DNA from: Chloroflexota bacterium
Lineage (GTDB): Bacteria; Chloroflexota; Limnocylindria; P2-11E
DNA: 26,343 nt
NCBI GenBank assembly: GCA_013695575.1
Contig: JACDAF010000363.1
Span: forward strand, 1-26,343
Direction of reading: 5' to 3'
Of this stretch, positions 1-7,287 are shown one piece after another. The position numbers and the translations under genes are program-made. The first letter of the stretch is position 1. Every line of letters starts with the position of its first letter. A model generated the notes under the pieces. The model saw only the letters and a program-made list of their open reading frames with translations. It searched no databases and had not been told where the DNA came from.

Positions 1-111
1 GGGCACGGAAGATGGGCGAGGCCGGGCGCCGCCGCGTGGCGGAGTGCTGGACGTGGCCAGAGGTCGCGAGGCGCACGGAGGATGCGTACCGCGATGCCCT
101 CGGGAGGCGTG
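1..111. other. Window-edge stretch with no gene called
   Basis: This stretch lies downstream of the arsR stop. I see no convincing reading frame, hairpin or promoter in it. It may be the upstream end of a gene that lies outside the window. Confidence 0.4.
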
Positions 112-462
112 CTAGCCGAGCGCCTCGATGATGCGGCGCGTCGCCGCGGGAAGATCGCGCCGCAAGCGGTAGAAGGCCCAGATGCCGCGCTTCTCGCACT
201 CCACGATGCCCGCTTCACGCAGGCGCGCCATGTGATGCGACACCGTCGGCTGGCTCAGCCCGAAGGTCGCGACGAAGTCGCAGACGCAGACAGGCTCCTC
301 GGCAGCCGTCAGGATCGCGACCATCTCGAGCCGTGTCGGGTCGGCGATCGCCTTCAGCAGCTCGCTCAGCTGGGCGACCTTCCGGGTGCGCAGGCGACGC
401 GGGGGCACGCAGCACACGCCGCGCTCGCGCTCGGCCATCGGGATGAGGTCGGTGGTTGCCAT
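112..462 (-). CDS. arsR: ArsR/SmtB-family arsenic-responsive repressor
   Basis: A winged-helix metalloregulator expected to repress the divergent arsM and itself until As(III) binds. The protein is 116 aa, usual for the family. ADPTRLEMV (residues 40-48) and the recognition helix LSQPTVSHHMARLREAGIV are classic ArsR. Candidate As(III) ligands are the vicinal pair C17-C18 near the N-terminus plus C59 and C61 in CVCDF. From memory, Corynebacterium glutamicum ArsR1 uses an N-terminal Cys pair plus one Cys in this helix. I chose the ATG at 462 because homology begins shortly after it and the longer frame to 594 would run through the promoter and into arsM. No SD is visible; a -10-like TACGAT sits 6 nt before the start, so the message may be leaderless. 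An internal ATG at 438 is the other possible start. Confidence 0.92.
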   Translation of the reverse strand: MATTDLIPMAERERGVCCVPPRRLRTRKVAQLSELLKAIADPTRLEMVAILTAAEEPVCVCDFVATFGLSQPTVSHHMARLREAGIVECEKRGIWAFYRLRRDLPAATRRIIEALG

Positions 463-468
463 GGACGG

Positions 469-497
469 ATCGTACCGGACCCATTGACATCTGTCTA
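469..497 (-). promoter_or_regulatory. arsR promoter (TAGACA-N17-TACGAT)
   Basis: On the minus strand, TAGACA (492-497, one mismatch to TTGACA) is followed after 17 nt by TACGAT (469-474). The arsR ATG begins 6 nt further on, so transcription should start at or very near the start codon. The arsM -35 box lies inside this promoter's spacer, so the two divergent promoters overlap and probably compete for polymerase. Confidence 0.55.
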
Positions 498-513
498 TCG
501 ATACGCGTACCCT
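484..513 (+). promoter_or_regulatory. arsM promoter (TTGACA-N18-TACCCT)
   Basis: A perfect -35 TTGACA at 484-489 is followed after 18 nt by a weak -10 TACCCT at 508-513. This would give a leader of about 30 nt before the arsM ATG at 551. The spacer contains the palindrome TATCGATA (496-503), a natural repressor site. Confidence 0.55.
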
Positions 514-535
514 CCCATCGATTGGCATCGATGCC
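496..535. promoter_or_regulatory. Candidate ArsR operator array (three ATCGAT cores)
   Basis: Three copies of ATCGAT occur at 497-502, 517-522 and 527-532, that is 20 bp and then 10 bp apart, on one face of the helix. The first lies in the palindrome TATCGATA (496-503), between the arsM -35 and -10 and touching the arsR -35. The third lies in the perfect 12-bp palindrome GGCATCGATGCC (524-535), just after the expected arsM start of transcription. Assignment to ArsR is inferred from position. Confidence 0.6.
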
Positions 536-550
536 TCGGGGAGGAACGAC

Positions 551-1306
551 ATGGACGGGATCGAGCTCGCGGTCCGCGACCGGTACGCGGCCAAGGCGCT
601 CGAGATGGCGAGCGGATCGGCGTGCTGCGACGATGGCGCGTGCTGCGGCGAGGGCTCGGGCGGGTGCGGCGAGGGCTACTCGGCCGAGGAGCTCGCGGCG
701 GTCGGCCTCACACCGGGTCAGAGCCTTGGTTGCGGCAACCCCACGCTCCTCGCGGACCTACGGCCCGGCGAGACCGTGCTGGACCTCGGGAGCGGTGCGG
801 GCCTCGACGTGCTCCTGTCGGCGCGTCGCGTGGCACCGGGCGGGCACGCCTTCGGCGTCGACATGACCGACGAGATGCTGGACGTCGCGCGAGCGAACCA
901 GGCCCGCGCCGGCATCGCGAACGCGACATTCCTCAAAGGGACCATCGAGGCCCTGCCGCTCGACGACGAGAGCGTCGACGTGGTCATCTCCAACTGCGTG
1001 ATCAACCTCGCAGCGGATAAGGGCCACGTGCTGCGGGAGGTAGCCCGCGTTCTGCGCCCGGGTGGCCGCGTCGCCGTCGCGGACATGGTCGCGATCGAGG
1101 ACCTCCCCGAGTCCGTGAAGCGCTCGCTCGATGAGTGGGCCGGGTGCGTCGCGGGCACGATATCGGTCGAGGAATACGCGCGCGGGCTGCGGGCCGCCGG
1201 TCTCGGTGACGTCGACATCGAGGTCACGCGCGAGGTGCACCTTCCCGGCGTGAGTGGCGCCATCGCAAGCGCATACATCCGCGCGAGGAAGGAGGTGACC
1301 GCATGA
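551..1306 (+). CDS. arsM: Arsenite S-adenosylmethionine methyltransferase
   Basis: Methylates As(III) with SAM, producing mono-, di- or trimethylated arsenic species in the cytoplasm. The protein is 251 aa. The SAM-binding motif I is VLDLGSGAG (residues 77-85). The three Cys conserved in ArsM enzymes are visible: C61 in LGCGNP, C149 in SNCVINL and C199 in WAGCVAG. The N-terminus is unusually Cys-rich, with C25-C26, C31-C32 and C39 in a Gly-rich linker. The ATG at 551 has a GGGAGG SD 7 nt upstream. The gene is divergent from arsR, shares its regulatory region, and its stop overlaps the start of a Cys-pair peptide, so arsenic is the likely substrate and inducer. Confidence 0.95.
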   Translation: MDGIELAVRDRYAAKALEMASGSACCDDGACCGEGSGGCGEGYSAEELAAVGLTPGQSLGCGNPTLLADLRPGETVLDLGSGAGLDVLLSARRVAPGGHAFGVDMTDEMLDVARANQARAGIANATFLKGTIEALPLDDESVDVVISNCVINLAADKGHVLREVARVLRPGGRVAVADMVAIEDLPESVKRSLDEWAGCVAGTISVEEYARGLRAAGLGDVDIEVTREVHLPGVSGAIASAYIRARKEVTA

Positions 1307-1374
1307 GTGGTTCCTGCTGCCCCATCCCGGTGGAGTGCTGCCCTGAGCCGGAGAGTGACCAGCCCTGCTGCTAG
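1303..1374 (+). CDS. 23-residue peptide with three vicinal Cys pairs, coupled to arsM
   Basis: A very short frame overlaps the arsM stop in an ATGA junction. Its SD is near-perfect (AAGGAGGT starting at 1289, 7 nt from GGAGG to the ATG), one of the best in the window. The peptide begins MSGSCC and has six Cys in three adjacent pairs (5-6, 12-13, 22-23), separated by Pro and acidic residues. It ends at TAG 1372-1374. Vicinal Cys pairs are typical As(III) ligands; ArsD, an As(III) chaperone, also has three such pairs but is unrelated in length. A soft-metal-binding or As(III)-delivery role is inference. I do not recognise a named family. It could be a non-functional coupled frame, but the SD and Cys spacing argue against chance. 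Confidence 0.7.
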   Translation: MSGSCCPIPVECCPEPESDQPCC

Positions 1375-1402
1375 CACGTGACGTGATCCCACGTTCGGGG
1401 GT

Positions 1403-1440
1403 AGGACCTCGGGCTTTCACGCGCTTGGGCTCGAGGTCCT
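1403..1440 (+). terminator. Hairpin after the ars operon
   Basis: AGGACCTCGGGC (1403-1414) pairs with GCTCGAGGTCCT (1429-1440): 12 bp including one G-T pair, with a 14-nt loop. It lies 28 nt after the stop of the Cys-pair peptide. There is no T-run, so this is a terminator or mRNA-stabilising hairpin of uncertain strength. Confidence 0.5.
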
Positions 1441-1543
1441 GCGTTCGAGGCTAGCCCGCACGCAGGGGACGCGGGGTCTCGCGGGTGCTCTGGCTGGAGC
1501 CCGCAGCGACGCGGGCCAGGCGCTCTAGACTCGGCCCCACCTG

Positions 1544-2554
1544 GTGAGAGATGTCATCGGGCAGCGTCGCCTGCTGGAGCGTCTTGGCGCTCATGCGCTC
1601 CGCGGCGAGGTCGCCCACGCGTACGGACTCAGCGGACCGCGATCCATCGGCAAGCGGACGGCGGCCCTGCGATTCGCGCAGACGCTCAACTGCGAGGTGC
1701 CCGGTGTGACAGCGGGGGGCTGTGGCGCGTGCCGCGGGTGCCGCCTCATGGAGGCCGGGACGCACCCCGACGTCATCCTCGTGACGAGATCGGATGACCG
1801 GCGGGACATCGCGATCGAGCAGGTCCGAGCGATGCAGGAAGAGCTGTCGCTCCGGCCGCTCGAGGGCCGACGCCGCGTCGTGATCGTCGATGACGCCGCC
1901 GAGCTGAGCGAGCACGCCGAGGTCGCGCTCCTGAAGACGCTCGAGGAGCCGCCGTCACACGCCGTGGTCCTGCTCCTGACACCGACCCCGGTGCGACTGC
2001 TCGACACGATCCGCTCACGGATCCAGTCGCTCGCCTTCCGGCTCGTTCCGACAGCGGAGATCGCGGAGGCGCTCCACAAACGCTTCGGCGCGGCCGCCGA
2101 GAAGCACGCCGGGCCGGCGGCCGGCCGGCCGGGGCTGGCGATCACGCTCTCCACCGATGAGGCCGCGCGCATGGAGCGACGCCGGCTGGACAACGAGTTC
2201 TACAAGCTCGTCGGCTCGGGACTCACCGACCGCTTCGCGTGGGCTGCGGCTCTCGCCGACGACGCCGACAGCCGGCGTCGCACACGCCAGATCGAGAAGC
2301 GCCTGGTCGAGTGGGGCGTGCTCGTGCGTGATGCCGCTGTGCTCGCCCAGGGGCTCGACCGGCCCGTGCGCCCGGACCGGGCGGCTGAGACCTCGAAGCT
2401 GGCTGCGAGCGTCGGCCCCCGCGATCTCGTTGACACCGCGCTCCTGATGGAGAAGCTCCGCCGCGACCTCGACTTCAACGCGAACGCGCGCGCGATGCTC
2501 GAGCTGTTCGCGCTGCGCGTGCCGTTCAGCGTGGCGCTCAGGGCGGCCGGGTGA
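1544..2554 (+). CDS. holB: DNA polymerase III clamp-loader delta-prime subunit
   Basis: A subunit of the clamp-loader complex that places the beta clamp on DNA. The protein is 336 aa, usual for the family. The AAA+ module begins with VIGQRRLLE. The zinc module is C50, C60, C63 and C66 (GGCGACRGCR). The SRC-like region is clear in LLKTLEEPPSHAV and IRSRIQSL. The P-loop is degenerate: GPRSIGKR (31-38) has Arg where Ser or Thr should follow Lys, as expected for a delta-prime subunit that does not hydrolyse ATP. The start is GTG with no good SD; TAGACT at 1526-1531 is a possible -10. The stop overlaps the ricT start (GTGA), so the two are translationally coupled. Confidence 0.93.
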   Translation: MRDVIGQRRLLERLGAHALRGEVAHAYGLSGPRSIGKRTAALRFAQTLNCEVPGVTAGGCGACRGCRLMEAGTHPDVILVTRSDDRRDIAIEQVRAMQEELSLRPLEGRRRVVIVDDAAELSEHAEVALLKTLEEPPSHAVVLLLTPTPVRLLDTIRSRIQSLAFRLVPTAEIAEALHKRFGAAAEKHAGPAAGRPGLAITLSTDEAARMERRRLDNEFYKLVGSGLTDRFAWAAALADDADSRRRTRQIEKRLVEWGVLVRDAAVLAQGLDRPVRPDRAAETSKLAASVGPRDLVDTALLMEKLRRDLDFNANARAMLELFALRVPFSVALRAAG

Positions 2555-3555
2555 ACGCATTGACCGTCGTCGGCGCGCGGTTCCTGACCGCGGGCCGCAT
2601 GTACTTCTTCGAGCCGGGCGACGTGACGGATCTCGAAGTCAACGACTGGATCGTCGTGCGGACGGAGCTGGGCCTCGACGCCGCGCGCGTGCAGCTGCTG
2701 CCGACCGACTCGCCGCTCGTGCAGGTCGATCCCCCGCTCGGCACCGTGCTGCGGAAAGCGACCGCGAGCGATCGCTTCGACATGGCGACGCAAAAGCGCC
2801 GCGAGCCCGAGGCGAGCGAGGAGGCGCTGCAGCTCGCGCGCCAGCGGGGTCTGCCGATCCGGGTGCTTGGTGCGGACTGGCAGCTGGATGGCGCGAACCT
2901 GACCATCTTCTATTCGTGCGAGGAGCGAGTGGACGTGGGCGATCTCGCTGCTGACCTGGCGGCACACTTCGGCACGCGCGTGGAGCTGCGGAAGATGGGC
3001 GCCCGCGATGAAACGAAGGTCATGACCGGCGTGGGCACGTGCGGCCGGGAGCTCTGCTGCTCGTCATGGCTCGACAAGTTCTCCAACATCTCCATCCGCA
3101 TGGCGAAGGAGCAGGACCTCCCACTCAACCAAAGCAAGCTCACCGGCGTGTGCGGACGACTGAAGTGCTGCCTCATTTACGAGCTCGAGACGTATCAGGA
3201 GGTGAAGGGGAAGCTGCCGAAGCTCGGCGAGACTTTCCACATCCCGTCCTGCGTGAGCGGTGCGTGCGGCACCGGTGGGTGCGCGCAGACCCAGGGCGTG
3301 TCCATGACGAAGGAGGCCATCGTCGTCGGCATGGCCGAATCGCTCGGCGGCGCACGGCTGACCCTCACGGCCGACGAGCTCGGCGTCGCGTTCGACCCCG
3401 TGCCTGTGCACACGAAGGGCGTGGGCTCGTACGGCAGTGATGAGATCCCGCGCCTCGAGCGTCCCACGCCGGTCCCCTCCGGATCGGGCGGCGCGCGCCG
3501 GAAGCGGCGGCGCCGGGGCCGACGAAGCGGCGGAGGCAGCGACCCCGCTACCTAG
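2551..3555 (+). CDS. ricT: PSP1-domain protein RicT (YaaT)
   Basis: The PSP1 family includes Bacillus subtilis RicT (YaaT), part of an iron-sulfur complex that affects RNase Y-dependent mRNA maturation. The protein is 334 aa. The signature is strong: GTCGRELCCSSWL (residues 163-174) and LTGVCGRLKCCLIYE (197-211), with Cys at 164, 169, 170, 201, 206 and 207. A further cluster, C234, C239 and C244, follows. The last ~25 residues are a basic tail (RRKRRRRGRR), which may bind RNA or the membrane. The gene is coupled to holB. Its TAG stop (3553-3555) is formed by the TA target dinucleotide and the first base of the adjacent IS element; the uninterrupted sequence would also have read TAG, so the protein is unchanged. 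Confidence 0.93.
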   Translation: MNALTVVGARFLTAGRMYFFEPGDVTDLEVNDWIVVRTELGLDAARVQLLPTDSPLVQVDPPLGTVLRKATASDRFDMATQKRREPEASEEALQLARQRGLPIRVLGADWQLDGANLTIFYSCEERVDVGDLAADLAAHFGTRVELRKMGARDETKVMTGVGTCGRELCCSSWLDKFSNISIRMAKEQDLPLNQSKLTGVCGRLKCCLIYELETYQEVKGKLPKLGETFHIPSCVSGACGTGGCAQTQGVSMTKEAIVVGMAESLGGARLTLTADELGVAFDPVPVHTKGVGSYGSDEIPRLERPTPVPSGSGGARRKRRRRGRRSGGGSDPAT

Positions 3556-3585
3556 TGGCCTGACCCGAAATGGTCTTGAATGTTG
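3555..3585 (+). repeat. IS630 left terminal inverted repeat
   Basis: This 31-bp end matches the reverse complement of 4658-4688 at 24 of 31 positions, including an uninterrupted AATGGTCTTGA core. It begins GTGG immediately after the target TA. Confidence 0.9.
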
Positions 3586-3599
3586 ATAGGGGACGGGCT

Positions 3600-4691
3600 A
3601 TGGTGGAGGCGATGGCCAACCGGGCCGCGCCGCCGCTGCCGGTGAGCGAAGAGGAGCGGTCGGTGCTGCGCTCCTGGACGCGAGCGGGGACCACCGAGCA
3701 GCGTCAGGCGCTGCGCGCGCGGATCGTGCTGCGCGCCGCGGAGGGCCGCAGCCACACCGCGATCGCCGGGGAGCTCGGCTGCTCGATCCAGACGGTGCTC
3801 CTGTGGCGACAGCGATTTCGCGCCGCTGGCCTCTCTGGGCTGGCCGACGCCCCGCATCCGGGCCGGCCGGCGACCTACGACTCGGGATTCCGCCAGCAGC
3901 TCATCGCGACGACGCTCACCCAGCCAGCGGATGCGACCCACTGGAGTACCCGGCGTCTGGCGAAAGCGGTCGGGGCGAGCCGGACGACGGTGGCGCGGAT
4001 CTGGAAAGCCGAGCGGCTCAAGCCCCACCGCGTCGAGACCTTCAAGTTCAGCCGCGACCCCGAGCTCGGGCCCAAGGTCGTCGACATCGTCGGTCTGTAC
4101 CTGCACCCGCCGGATGGCGCGATCGTGCTGTGCGTCGACGAGAAGACCCAGATTCAGGCCCTCGAGCGGACCCAGCCGATGTTGCCGCTCCGGCCGGGGC
4201 AGGTCGAGCGACGCAGCCACGACTACAAGCGCAACGGGACGCTCAGCCTGTACGCCGCGCTCGAGCTCAGCAGCGGCGAGGTCACCGGCAAGACCACCGC
4301 TCGCCACCGGGCCAAGGAGTTCCTCGGCTTCATGCGCCTGCTGGTGCGCCGCTACCCCACGGGTGAGTTGCACGTGGTCCTCGACAACAGCTCGACCCAC
4401 AAGACCCCCGCCGTGGAGCGTTGGCTGCGCCGCCACAAGCGCGTCCACTTCCATTTCACCCCGACCTCGGCCTCGTGGATGAACCAGGTCGAGACCTGGT
4501 TCTCGGTCCTCCAGCGCCAGGCCCTCGAGCGCGGCAGCTTCGAGGGCGTGCGCGCCCTCGGCGCCCGGATCGACCGCTACATCCGCGACTGGGACGAGCA
4601 CGCGACGCCGTTCGTCTGGGTCAAGACCGCCGACGAGATCCTCGCGAAGGCCGTCCGCAAACCTCAAGACCATTCCGGGACGGACCACTAG
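3600..4691 (+). CDS. IS630-family DDE transposase
   Basis: Catalyses excision and insertion at TA sites. The N-terminal half has the expected helix-turn-helix region (LRARIVLRAAEGRSHTAIAGELGCS, then TVLLWRQRFRAAGLSGL). The C-terminal DDE domain shows LCVDEKTQIQ for the first Asp, LHVVLDNSSTHKT for the second Asp, and TSASWMNQVETWFSVLQRQAL for the Glu. I chose the ATG at 3600, giving 363 aa, because AGGGGA precedes it by 6 nt; a frame from 3570 would begin inside the inverted repeat, and ATG 3612 is also possible. The stop TAG (4689-4691) uses the duplicated TA plus the first flanking host base, so the element borrows its stop from the target site. Confidence 0.93.
   Translation: MVEAMANRAAPPLPVSEEERSVLRSWTRAGTTEQRQALRARIVLRAAEGRSHTAIAGELGCSIQTVLLWRQRFRAAGLSGLADAPHPGRPATYDSGFRQQLIATTLTQPADATHWSTRRLAKAVGASRTTVARIWKAERLKPHRVETFKFSRDPELGPKVVDIVGLYLHPPDGAIVLCVDEKTQIQALERTQPMLPLRPGQVERRSHDYKRNGTLSLYAALELSSGEVTGKTTARHRAKEFLGFMRLLVRRYPTGELHVVLDNSSTHKTPAVERWLRRHKRVHFHFTPTSASWMNQVETWFSVLQRQALERGSFEGVRALGARIDRYIRDWDEHATPFVWVKTADEILAKAVRKPQDHSGTDH
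4658..4688 (-). repeat. IS630 right terminal inverted repeat
   Basis: The mate of the left end at 3555-3585. It overlaps the last codons of the transposase and ends at the second TA copy. Confidence 0.9.
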
Positions 4692-4721
4692 CCCCTTGGC
4701 GGCGGGTATAGCCTCGCGTTC

Positions 4722-6191
4722 ATGCCCGACGACGATCCCCGCTCCTCCAGCTTCGCCGTCGCATTCAAGGAGTTCATCGATGCGATGAACGCCGAGGCCG
4801 CGAAGGAGACCACGCCGCTCTTCGACCGCCTGCGCGAGTACCTCGGCACGGATCCGACGAAGGCGCAGGTCGTGGCCGAGGAGTTCGACAACTGGGAGCA
4901 TCCGAACATCCAGGTCGCGCTCGACGCAGTGCTGTCGAAGCCGCCACGCCGGTCGGAGCTCATCGGGATCGCCGCGCAGAACAAGCGTTTCGGCGGCGTC
5001 ACATTCTCCGACCTCTTGAGCGCCGGCGGCCCGTGGGGCCGGCCGCTCTCCGAAGGAGCGGTCGACTACGTGAACTTCCATCTCGAGAACGACAAGGTCC
5101 TCACGTGCGTGCAGTACGGACTGTTCCTCGTGACGGACGGGGATGACCGCTTCACCGTCTACATCGCGGGGCCGCCGAGCGCCCAGATGGGCCCGCAGTC
5201 GCGAATGCGCATCGAGATCGCGGGGGCCCGACGCGACAGGGCAGCGAGCCTCCTGAAAGAGATTACGGCAGCGATGCGCGAAAGGAACGTGTATCGCGGC
5301 AATGCCATCTCGCTCGCGCCAGGGCAGTTCGGAGTCCAGGGCCTCGTGAAGTTTCACCGGCTACCGCGCATCTCGCGCACGGACATCGTGCTGCCGGATG
5401 GCCTGCTCGAGCGGATCGAACGCCAGACGGTGGGCTTCTCCGCGCACGCGGACGAGCTCCTCGCCGCGGGACGCTCGCTCAAGCGAGGCATGCTCCTGTA
5501 CGGACCGCCCGGCACCGGCAAGACCCTCACGGTCATGTATCTCGCGACACAGATGCCGGGACGAACGCTCCTGCTGACGACGGGTCACGGCCTTGGCATG
5601 ATCGGGACCGTCGGCCAGTTCGCGCGTTCCCTCGCGCCGGCCACCGTCGTGGTCGAGGACGTCGACCTCATCGCGCAGGAGCGCGGCTACCCCGGAATGC
5701 CGACGCAGCCGCTCCTCTTCGAGCTCCTCAACCAGCTCGACGGCCTCGCCGATGACGCCGACGTGCTCTTCGTGCTCACCACGAACCGTCCGGACATCCT
5801 CGAGCCCGCGCTCGCCGCGCGGCCTGGCCGCGTCGATCTCGTCGTCGAGATGCCGATGCCCGATGCCGCCGCGCGCCACCGGCTCATCGATCTCTACGCG
5901 CGCGGCATGCGTCTCAAGGATGTCGACCTCGACCGGCTCGTCGAGCGCACCGACGGCGCGAGCCCGGCCTACATCAAGGAGCTGCTGCGAAAGGCCGCGC
6001 TGTTCGCGGCGCTCGCGGGCAGCGCGAACACGGTCGATCAGAGCCACCTCGACGCCGGGATGGCCGAGCTGGAAGCGGGCGGCGAGCTGGCGAAGCGCAT
6101 CGTCGGCTTCGGGAGCGCCGGCTTCCTGCCGCCTTCCCCGGCCGTCGGCCCCATGCGCCCGGCCGGCTTCCCGGAGGTCCGTCGCGGCTAG
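4722..6191 (+). CDS. AAA+ ATPase with uncharacterised N-terminal domain
   Basis: The 489-aa protein has a C-terminal AAA+ module of the FtsH/proteasomal-ATPase type: Walker A GPPGTGKT (residues 261-268), Walker B VVVEDVD (309-315), sensor-1 region FVLTTNRPD, and an arginine-finger region LAARPGRVD. Residues 1-230 match no domain I recognise; there are no membrane segments and no protease motif, so it is not FtsH. A role in protein remodelling is the most that can be inferred. Before the IS arrived its start lay 30 bp after the ricT stop, so it was probably in the holB-ricT operon. No SD is seen; TATAGC at 4707-4712 lies 9 nt before the ATG and could drive a leaderless message. Confidence 0.88.
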   Translation: MPDDDPRSSSFAVAFKEFIDAMNAEAAKETTPLFDRLREYLGTDPTKAQVVAEEFDNWEHPNIQVALDAVLSKPPRRSELIGIAAQNKRFGGVTFSDLLSAGGPWGRPLSEGAVDYVNFHLENDKVLTCVQYGLFLVTDGDDRFTVYIAGPPSAQMGPQSRMRIEIAGARRDRAASLLKEITAAMRERNVYRGNAISLAPGQFGVQGLVKFHRLPRISRTDIVLPDGLLERIERQTVGFSAHADELLAAGRSLKRGMLLYGPPGTGKTLTVMYLATQMPGRTLLLTTGHGLGMIGTVGQFARSLAPATVVVEDVDLIAQERGYPGMPTQPLLFELLNQLDGLADDADVLFVLTTNRPDILEPALAARPGRVDLVVEMPMPDAAARHRLIDLYARGMRLKDVDLDRLVERTDGASPAYIKELLRKAALFAALAGSANTVDQSHLDAGMAELEAGGELAKRIVGFGSAGFLPPSPAVGPMRPAGFPEVRRG

Positions 6192-6307
6192 CGCATCAGG
6201 CGCGGAGCGGCTTCGCCGCGACGAGCCGCAGGCCCGCGTGAGCGCAGGGAACAGGGGAATCTCTGGCGCCGAGAGGCGCGCCGGACCCAGCGACGGCTTT
6301 GCCGGGG

Positions 6308-7279
6308 TCAGCGAACCCGGCTCACCACGAAGTCCGCGATCTCGAGCAGTGCCTCGCGCTCGACGCGCGCCGGGAGCCCATCGAGTGCCCGCGTCGCGTC
6401 GTCGTGCAGGGCCAGTGCCCGCTTCCGCGCGCGCTCCACGCCATCGGTCGCTCGCACGGCTCGGAGCAGCTCGCGTACCTCGTCCGCGGCCTTCTGCGTG
6501 GCGACGAACCGCGGTGCGAGCTCCGGGCGCTCCTCAGCGGCATAGATCATCGGGAGCGTCGCCATGCCTTCGGCCAGATCACGGCCGACCGTCTTGCCAA
6601 ACTCATCCTCGTGACCGACGAGGTCCAGCACGTCATCCGTGATCTGGAAGGCGAGGCCGAGGCTCGTTCCGAAGGCGCCGAGCGCGGCTACGTGCTCCGG
6701 ATCCGCGTCGGCCAGGATGGCGCCTCCCTGGCAGCAGGCCGCGTAGAGCGAAGCTGTCTTCAGCTCGATGCGCTCGAAGTACTCGCGCTCACTCGGCAGG
6801 CCGGCGTCCGCGATCACCTCCTCGAGCTCGCCATCGCAGAGCGCGAATACCGTCTGCGCGACGATCGCGATGACCTCGGGCTTCGGCAGCACGGCCGCGA
6901 GCGCGTAGGCCTTCGCGAAGAGATAGTCGCCGATGATGAGCGCGACGTCATCGCTCCAGGTCGCGTTCACGGTCGGGACGTTCCGGCGCAGATCGGCACG
7001 GTCGACGATGTCGTCGTGGACCAGCGAGGCCGTATGGACCAGCTCGAGCGACTCGGCGAGGTTCAGAATCACCTGGCGGTCGTGGCCCGGTCCGAAACGC
7101 GCGGCCAGGAACACCAGTGTCGGCCGCAGGAGCTTCCCCGACGAGCTGAACAGGTGCGTCACCGCTTCCTGGAAGGTTGGATGCCCGCCGCGGCCGACGT
7201 CTTTGAGGCGGCGCTCGAGCTCCCGGAGCTCGGGCTCGACGATGGAGTAGAAGGAAAGCTCGCCGCGCGTCGCCTGCAT
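6308..7279 (-). CDS. Polyprenyl diphosphate synthase (trans, long chain)
   Basis: Condenses isopentenyl diphosphate onto an allylic diphosphate to make a long all-trans chain, usually the side chain of menaquinone. The protein is 323 aa. Features are GKLLRP (48-53), first Asp-rich motif DDIVD (89-93), second Asp-rich motif DDVLD (215-219) within FQITDD, and GKTVGRDLAEG. Residues just before the first motif are small (TASLV), which favours long products such as C35-C40. The gene follows the penicillin-binding protein on the same strand after 93 bp and has its own candidate promoter. No SD precedes the ATG. The exact chain length cannot be read from the sequence, so no symbol (hepT, ispB) is given. 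Confidence 0.92.
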   Translation of the reverse strand: MQATRGELSFYSIVEPELRELERRLKDVGRGGHPTFQEAVTHLFSSSGKLLRPTLVFLAARFGPGHDRQVILNLAESLELVHTASLVHDDIVDRADLRRNVPTVNATWSDDVALIIGDYLFAKAYALAAVLPKPEVIAIVAQTVFALCDGELEEVIADAGLPSEREYFERIELKTASLYAACCQGGAILADADPEHVAALGAFGTSLGLAFQITDDVLDLVGHEDEFGKTVGRDLAEGMATLPMIYAAEERPELAPRFVATQKAADEVRELLRAVRATDGVERARKRALALHDDATRALDGLPARVEREALLEIADFVVSRVR

Positions 7280-7287
7280 GTTGTTCG

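Larger units (their letters stand above)
3553..4690 (+). mobile_element. IS630-family insertion sequence, complete
   Basis: The element proper is 3555-4688, 1134 bp, flanked by a TA on each side (3553-3554, 4689-4690), the target duplication typical of IS630/Tc1-type elements. Imperfect 31-bp inverted repeats bound it and it holds one intact transposase gene. Removing the element and one TA restores ricT ending in TAG, 30 bp before the AAA+ ATPase start. Intact ends and an intact transposase suggest a fairly recent insertion. Confidence 0.92.

Noticed and set aside
82..1020. Long plus-strand frame across arsR and the start of arsM
   Set aside because: It is antisense to arsR and out of frame with arsM, Arg-rich, and has no recognisable domain.
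1403..1470. Possible tRNA suggested by GTTCGAGGCT
   Set aside because: No matching acceptor, D or anticodon arms; the hairpin at 1403-1440 explains the pairing.
3552..5357. 601-codon minus-strand frame across the IS and AAA+ gene
   Set aside because: It crosses both IS ends, so it cannot predate the insertion, and it mirrors the two real genes.
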